Shown one piece after another: positions 4,675 through 5,255 of a stretch of DNA of 5,255 nt. Position numbers and translations under genes: made by a program. Source of the DNA: Lachnospiraceae bacterium (lineage in GTDB: Bacteria > Bacillota_A > Clostridia > Lachnospirales > Lachnospiraceae); NCBI GenBank assembly GCA_017652545.1, contig JAGCAV010000460.1:1-5255 (forward strand). Reading direction: 5' to 3'. Below the pieces are notes generated by a model, which was not told the origin of the DNA, searched no databases, and saw nothing but the letters and a program-made list of their open reading frames with translations. The first letter of the stretch is position 1. Every line of letters begins with the position of its first letter.

Positions 4675-5255
4675 ATGCTTGAACAGATCAAAAACGACGT
4701 CATCAGGATTGGACGTCAGGCACAGAGAGAAGGGCTCTGCAAACACAGGGCCGGGAATTTTTCGATTCTTGACAGAGAGACAGGCTTTCTGGTCATCACC
4801 CCTTCCGGTGTCGACCGGGAGGAGCTCACTCCGGATGACATGATCGTGATCGATCTGAACGCGCATGTTGTTGAAAACAAAACGGGACTTCGCCCGAGCA
4901 GCGAAGTCCTCATGCATATCGCGATCTATAAAGCCCGTCCGGACCTGATCAGCGTGGTCCACACCCATTCAAAGTACGCCACGGTCTTCGCGACGCTGGG
5001 AAAACCGATACCGCCCTTTGTCAACGAAGTCATGCTTCTTGGCAACCGGGATCAGTACATTCCGGTCGCGCCATACGGCAGGACCGCAACACCTGCGCTG
5101 GCTGAGAATGTGGCAGCCACCATGAAGTACGCCGACAGCATCCTCATGCGCGCCCACGGAGCGGTCGCCGCAGATGACAAGAGCATAGACAATGCCTATC
5201 TGAAAGCCTGTTACATCGAGGAGATGGCGGAGGTCTATCATCATATCCTGACGGC
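4675..5255 (+). CDS. Class II (zinc) aldolase/adducin-fold protein, FucA-like, 3' end outside window
   Basis: The first 193 codons are visible; FucA of E. coli has about 215, so roughly 20 residues are missing at the window edge. Compared from memory with L-fuculose-1-phosphate aldolase, the zinc ligands align as His96, His98 (VVHTHSKYATVF) and His161 (MRAHGAV). The catalytic acid aligns as Glu77 in RPSSEVLMH. The phosphate-site residues Asn28 (AGNFS), Gly45 (ITPSG), Ser75 and Ser76 are also present. The Thr of FucA's GTAGN is Arg25 here. The segment carrying FucA's active-site Tyr113 is two residues longer, reading IPPFVNEVMLLGN, so the substrate probably differs from fuculose phosphate. The family splits sugar 1-phosphates into dihydroxyacetone phosphate and an aldehyde, but it also contains epimerases and decarboxylases. 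AAGGAG (4662-4667) precedes the ATG by seven bases. Confidence 0.88.
   Translation, partial: MLEQIKNDVIRIGRQAQREGLCKHRAGNFSILDRETGFLVITPSGVDREELTPDDMIVIDLNAHVVENKTGLRPSSEVLMHIAIYKARPDLISVVHTHSKYATVFATLGKPIPPFVNEVMLLGNRDQYIPVAPYGRTATPALAENVAATMKYADSILMRAHGAVAADDKSIDNAYLKACYIEEMAEVYHHILT

Noticed and set aside
4464..4682. Small + strand open frame across the end of the transporter and the spacer
   Set aside because: It begins inside the transporter gene in another frame, reads through a strong terminator hairpin, and its translation is low-complexity Phe/Pro-rich.

Overview
This window looks like an ordinary chromosomal metabolic region of a low- to mid-GC Firmicute, most likely a Clostridia-type gut anaerobe. 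The basis is AGGAGG/GGAGG ribosome binding sites, sigma-A-like promoters, strong Rho-independent terminators, tight gene packing and base composition that looks close to half GC by eye. The taxonomic placement is inference, since no marker gene is present. I see no rRNA, tRNA, CRISPR array, insertion sequence, phage gene, toxin-antitoxin pair or defence gene.

Layout: (1) 1-225, the C-terminal end of an unrecognised + strand protein, whose last codons and stop are tandemly duplicated in frame. (2) 254-277, a hairpin terminator shared by convergent genes. (3) 289-1071 on the - strand, a classical short-chain dehydrogenase/reductase (SDR) resembling polyol (threitol-type) dehydrogenases. (4) 1072-1247, a compact divergent promoter region with back-to-back promoters and an inverted repeat. 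(5) 1248-2153, a LysR-family regulator. (6) 2154-2307, a spacer with a good promoter overlapped by a small dyad. (7) 2308-3123, an alpha/beta-hydrolase (esterase/lipase type), and 3161-4504, a GltS-like transporter of the ESS (glutamate:Na+ symporter) family, forming a probable two-gene operon. (8) 4517-4550, a strong intrinsic terminator. (9) 4675-5255, a class II (zinc) aldolase of the FucA/adducin fold, cut off by the window edge about 20 residues before its expected end.

The genes read as a small catabolic locus. A LysR regulator sits between a divergent SDR and a hydrolase-transporter operon, followed by an aldolase under its own promoter. A plausible working model is uptake of a carboxylated or ester-linked substrate by the ESS transporter and hydrolysis by the esterase. 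The SDR and the aldolase would then do redox and C-C cleavage steps on a polyol or sugar-phosphate. The shared pathway is inference from proximity; none of the substrates can be read from the sequence. The most interesting signals are regulatory (the two dyad/promoter overlaps and the divergent promoter pair) and the duplicated gene end, rather than an obviously new system.
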